Program-made: the position numbers and the translations under genes
Notes under the pieces: model-generated
Seen by the model: the letters and a program-made list of their open reading frames with translations, nothing else
What the model was told of the DNA's origin: nothing
The model's database searches: none
NCBI GenBank assembly: GCA_018333775.1
Contig: JAGXSO010000046.1
Coordinates: 1-9,687, forward strand
Direction of reading: 5' to 3'
Source: Truepera sp.
GTDB taxonomy: Bacteria; Deinococcota; Deinococci; Deinococcales; Trueperaceae
DNA length: 9,687 bases
In this document: in pieces, positions 9,131 through 9,687 of the stretch
How the letters are laid out: every line of letters starts with the position of its first letter
How positions within the stretch are numbered: position 1 is the first letter of the stretch

Positions 9131-9577
9131 CTACCCGTCAGCCACTACCGAAACCTTGAGCTCGATGGGCACCTCGGGATGAGGCTTGTAGATGATCGGG
9201 TACTCGCCAAGCTCCTTGATAGGCTGGGCTAGCTCTAGCTTGCGGCGGTCGATCTGCACATCGTAGGTGGCCTGTGCCGCCTCGGCGATATCGCGGCTGG
9301 TGACCGAGCCGTAGATGCGACCCTCGCCAGCTTTAACTTTAATCTCCAGGCTGGCCTCGGCCAGCAGAGCCTTGAGCCGCAGGGCGTCGCCCTTGCGCTC
9401 GGTGAGCTGCTTGGCGCGCTGCGATAGGCGGGCTTCAAGCTCGGCCTGATTCGACTTGGTGGCAAGTAAGGCTAGCCCTTGCGGGATCAAGTAGTTGCGG
9501 GCATAACCAGGGCGCACCCTAACGACCTGCCCAGCTTCACCCAGGTTATCGACGGGCTCGAGCAGGATCACATTCAT
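9131..9577 (-). CDS. rplI: 50S ribosomal protein L9
   Basis: L9 is a two-domain large-subunit protein that binds 23S rRNA near the L1 stalk and helps maintain reading frame. The 148 residues are the standard length. The N-terminal rRNA-binding domain is clear: [19 protein letters not shown] (1-19) and the signature [13 protein letters not shown] (24-36). A long charged helix (about 41-75) leads to the C-terminal domain with [15 protein letters not shown] (86-100) and KELGEYPI (121-128). The ATG overlaps the rpsR stop as ATGA, which explains the weak ribosome-binding site and suggests translational coupling. Confidence 0.97.
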   Translation of the reverse strand: MNVILLEPVDNLGEAGQVVRVRPGYARNYLIPQGLALLATKSNQAELEARLSQRAKQLTERKGDALRLKALLAEASLEIKVKAGEGRIYGSVTSRDIAEAAQATYDVQIDRRKLELAQPIKELGEYPIIYKPHPEVPIELKVSVVADG

Positions 9578-9687
9578 CGGCGTACCAACTTCTCAGTGAT
9601 GGGGATAATGGCGAGCATGCGCGCACGCTTGATAGTGGTAGCGAGCCTACGCTGATGCTTGGCGCACACCCCGGTGCGGCGGCGCGG
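9574..9687 (-). CDS. rpsR: 30S ribosomal protein S18 (partial, C-terminal 37 residues)
   Basis: Only the end of the gene is in the window; the start lies beyond 9687. The 37 visible residues begin [20 protein letters not shown] and end [17 protein letters not shown] before TGA (9576-9574). This matches the S18 C-terminus, and the TEKLVR ending resembles Thermus S18 from memory. S18 binds 16S rRNA on the small-subunit platform beside S6. The Cys and His in TGVCAKHQ suggest the zinc-binding form of S18, but the N-terminal cysteines are outside the window. Its neighbour rplI is coupled through a 4-bp overlap, the usual bacterial arrangement. Confidence 0.93.
   Translation of the reverse strand, partial: PRRRTGVCAKHQRRLATTIKRARMLAIIPITEKLVRR

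Overview
The window most likely comes from the chromosomal replication-origin region of a Deinococcota (Deinococcus-Thermus) bacterium. This is inferred from the order dnaA-oriC-dnaN-eno-pyk, from a phytoene desaturase that closely resembles Deinococcus CrtI as I recall it, from an S18 C-terminus ending in TEKLVRR (Thermus-like), and from a candidate leaderless-type promoter. Base composition is moderate for that phylum, so a less-studied lineage is plausible. No search was run.

Layout: the left part (1-5610) is on the + strand. It holds dnaA, a 284-bp oriC rich in DnaA boxes, dnaN (beta clamp), eno and pyk; pyk starts on GTG inside the eno stop codon. The right part (5607-9687) is on the - strand. 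Read in its own direction it holds rpsR (partial, entering from the right edge), rplI, a saccharopine-dehydrogenase-like/trans-acting enoyl reductase-like gene, a short methylenetetrahydrofolate reductase-like gene and crtI. The two blocks converge at a shared CTAG (5607-5610), where the pyk and crtI stop codons overlap.

Functions: dnaA, oriC and dnaN start chromosome replication and supply the sliding clamp. eno and pyk carry out the last two steps of glycolysis. rpsR and rplI are ribosomal. crtI makes the coloured carotenoid backbone. The reductase-like genes between rplI and crtI have no clear link to either.

Main unusual feature: the same composite tandem repeat occurs twice. It has a 15-bp module, CCGAGCGAWAGCGAK, followed by a 12-bp module, AATGSTTTTAAG. 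One copy lies in frame inside dnaN (1968-2036) and adds about 23 residues to a loop that is normally only a few residues long. The second copy (7934-8071, - strand) bridges two genes: it supplies the last codons and stop of the reductase gene and the start codon and first residues of the MTHFR-like gene. Both copies have the same module order, orientation and open reading frame. This points to a dispersed repeat family that tolerates or exploits insertion into coding sequence, loosely analogous to the Rickettsia palindromic elements. It is the best candidate here for something undescribed.
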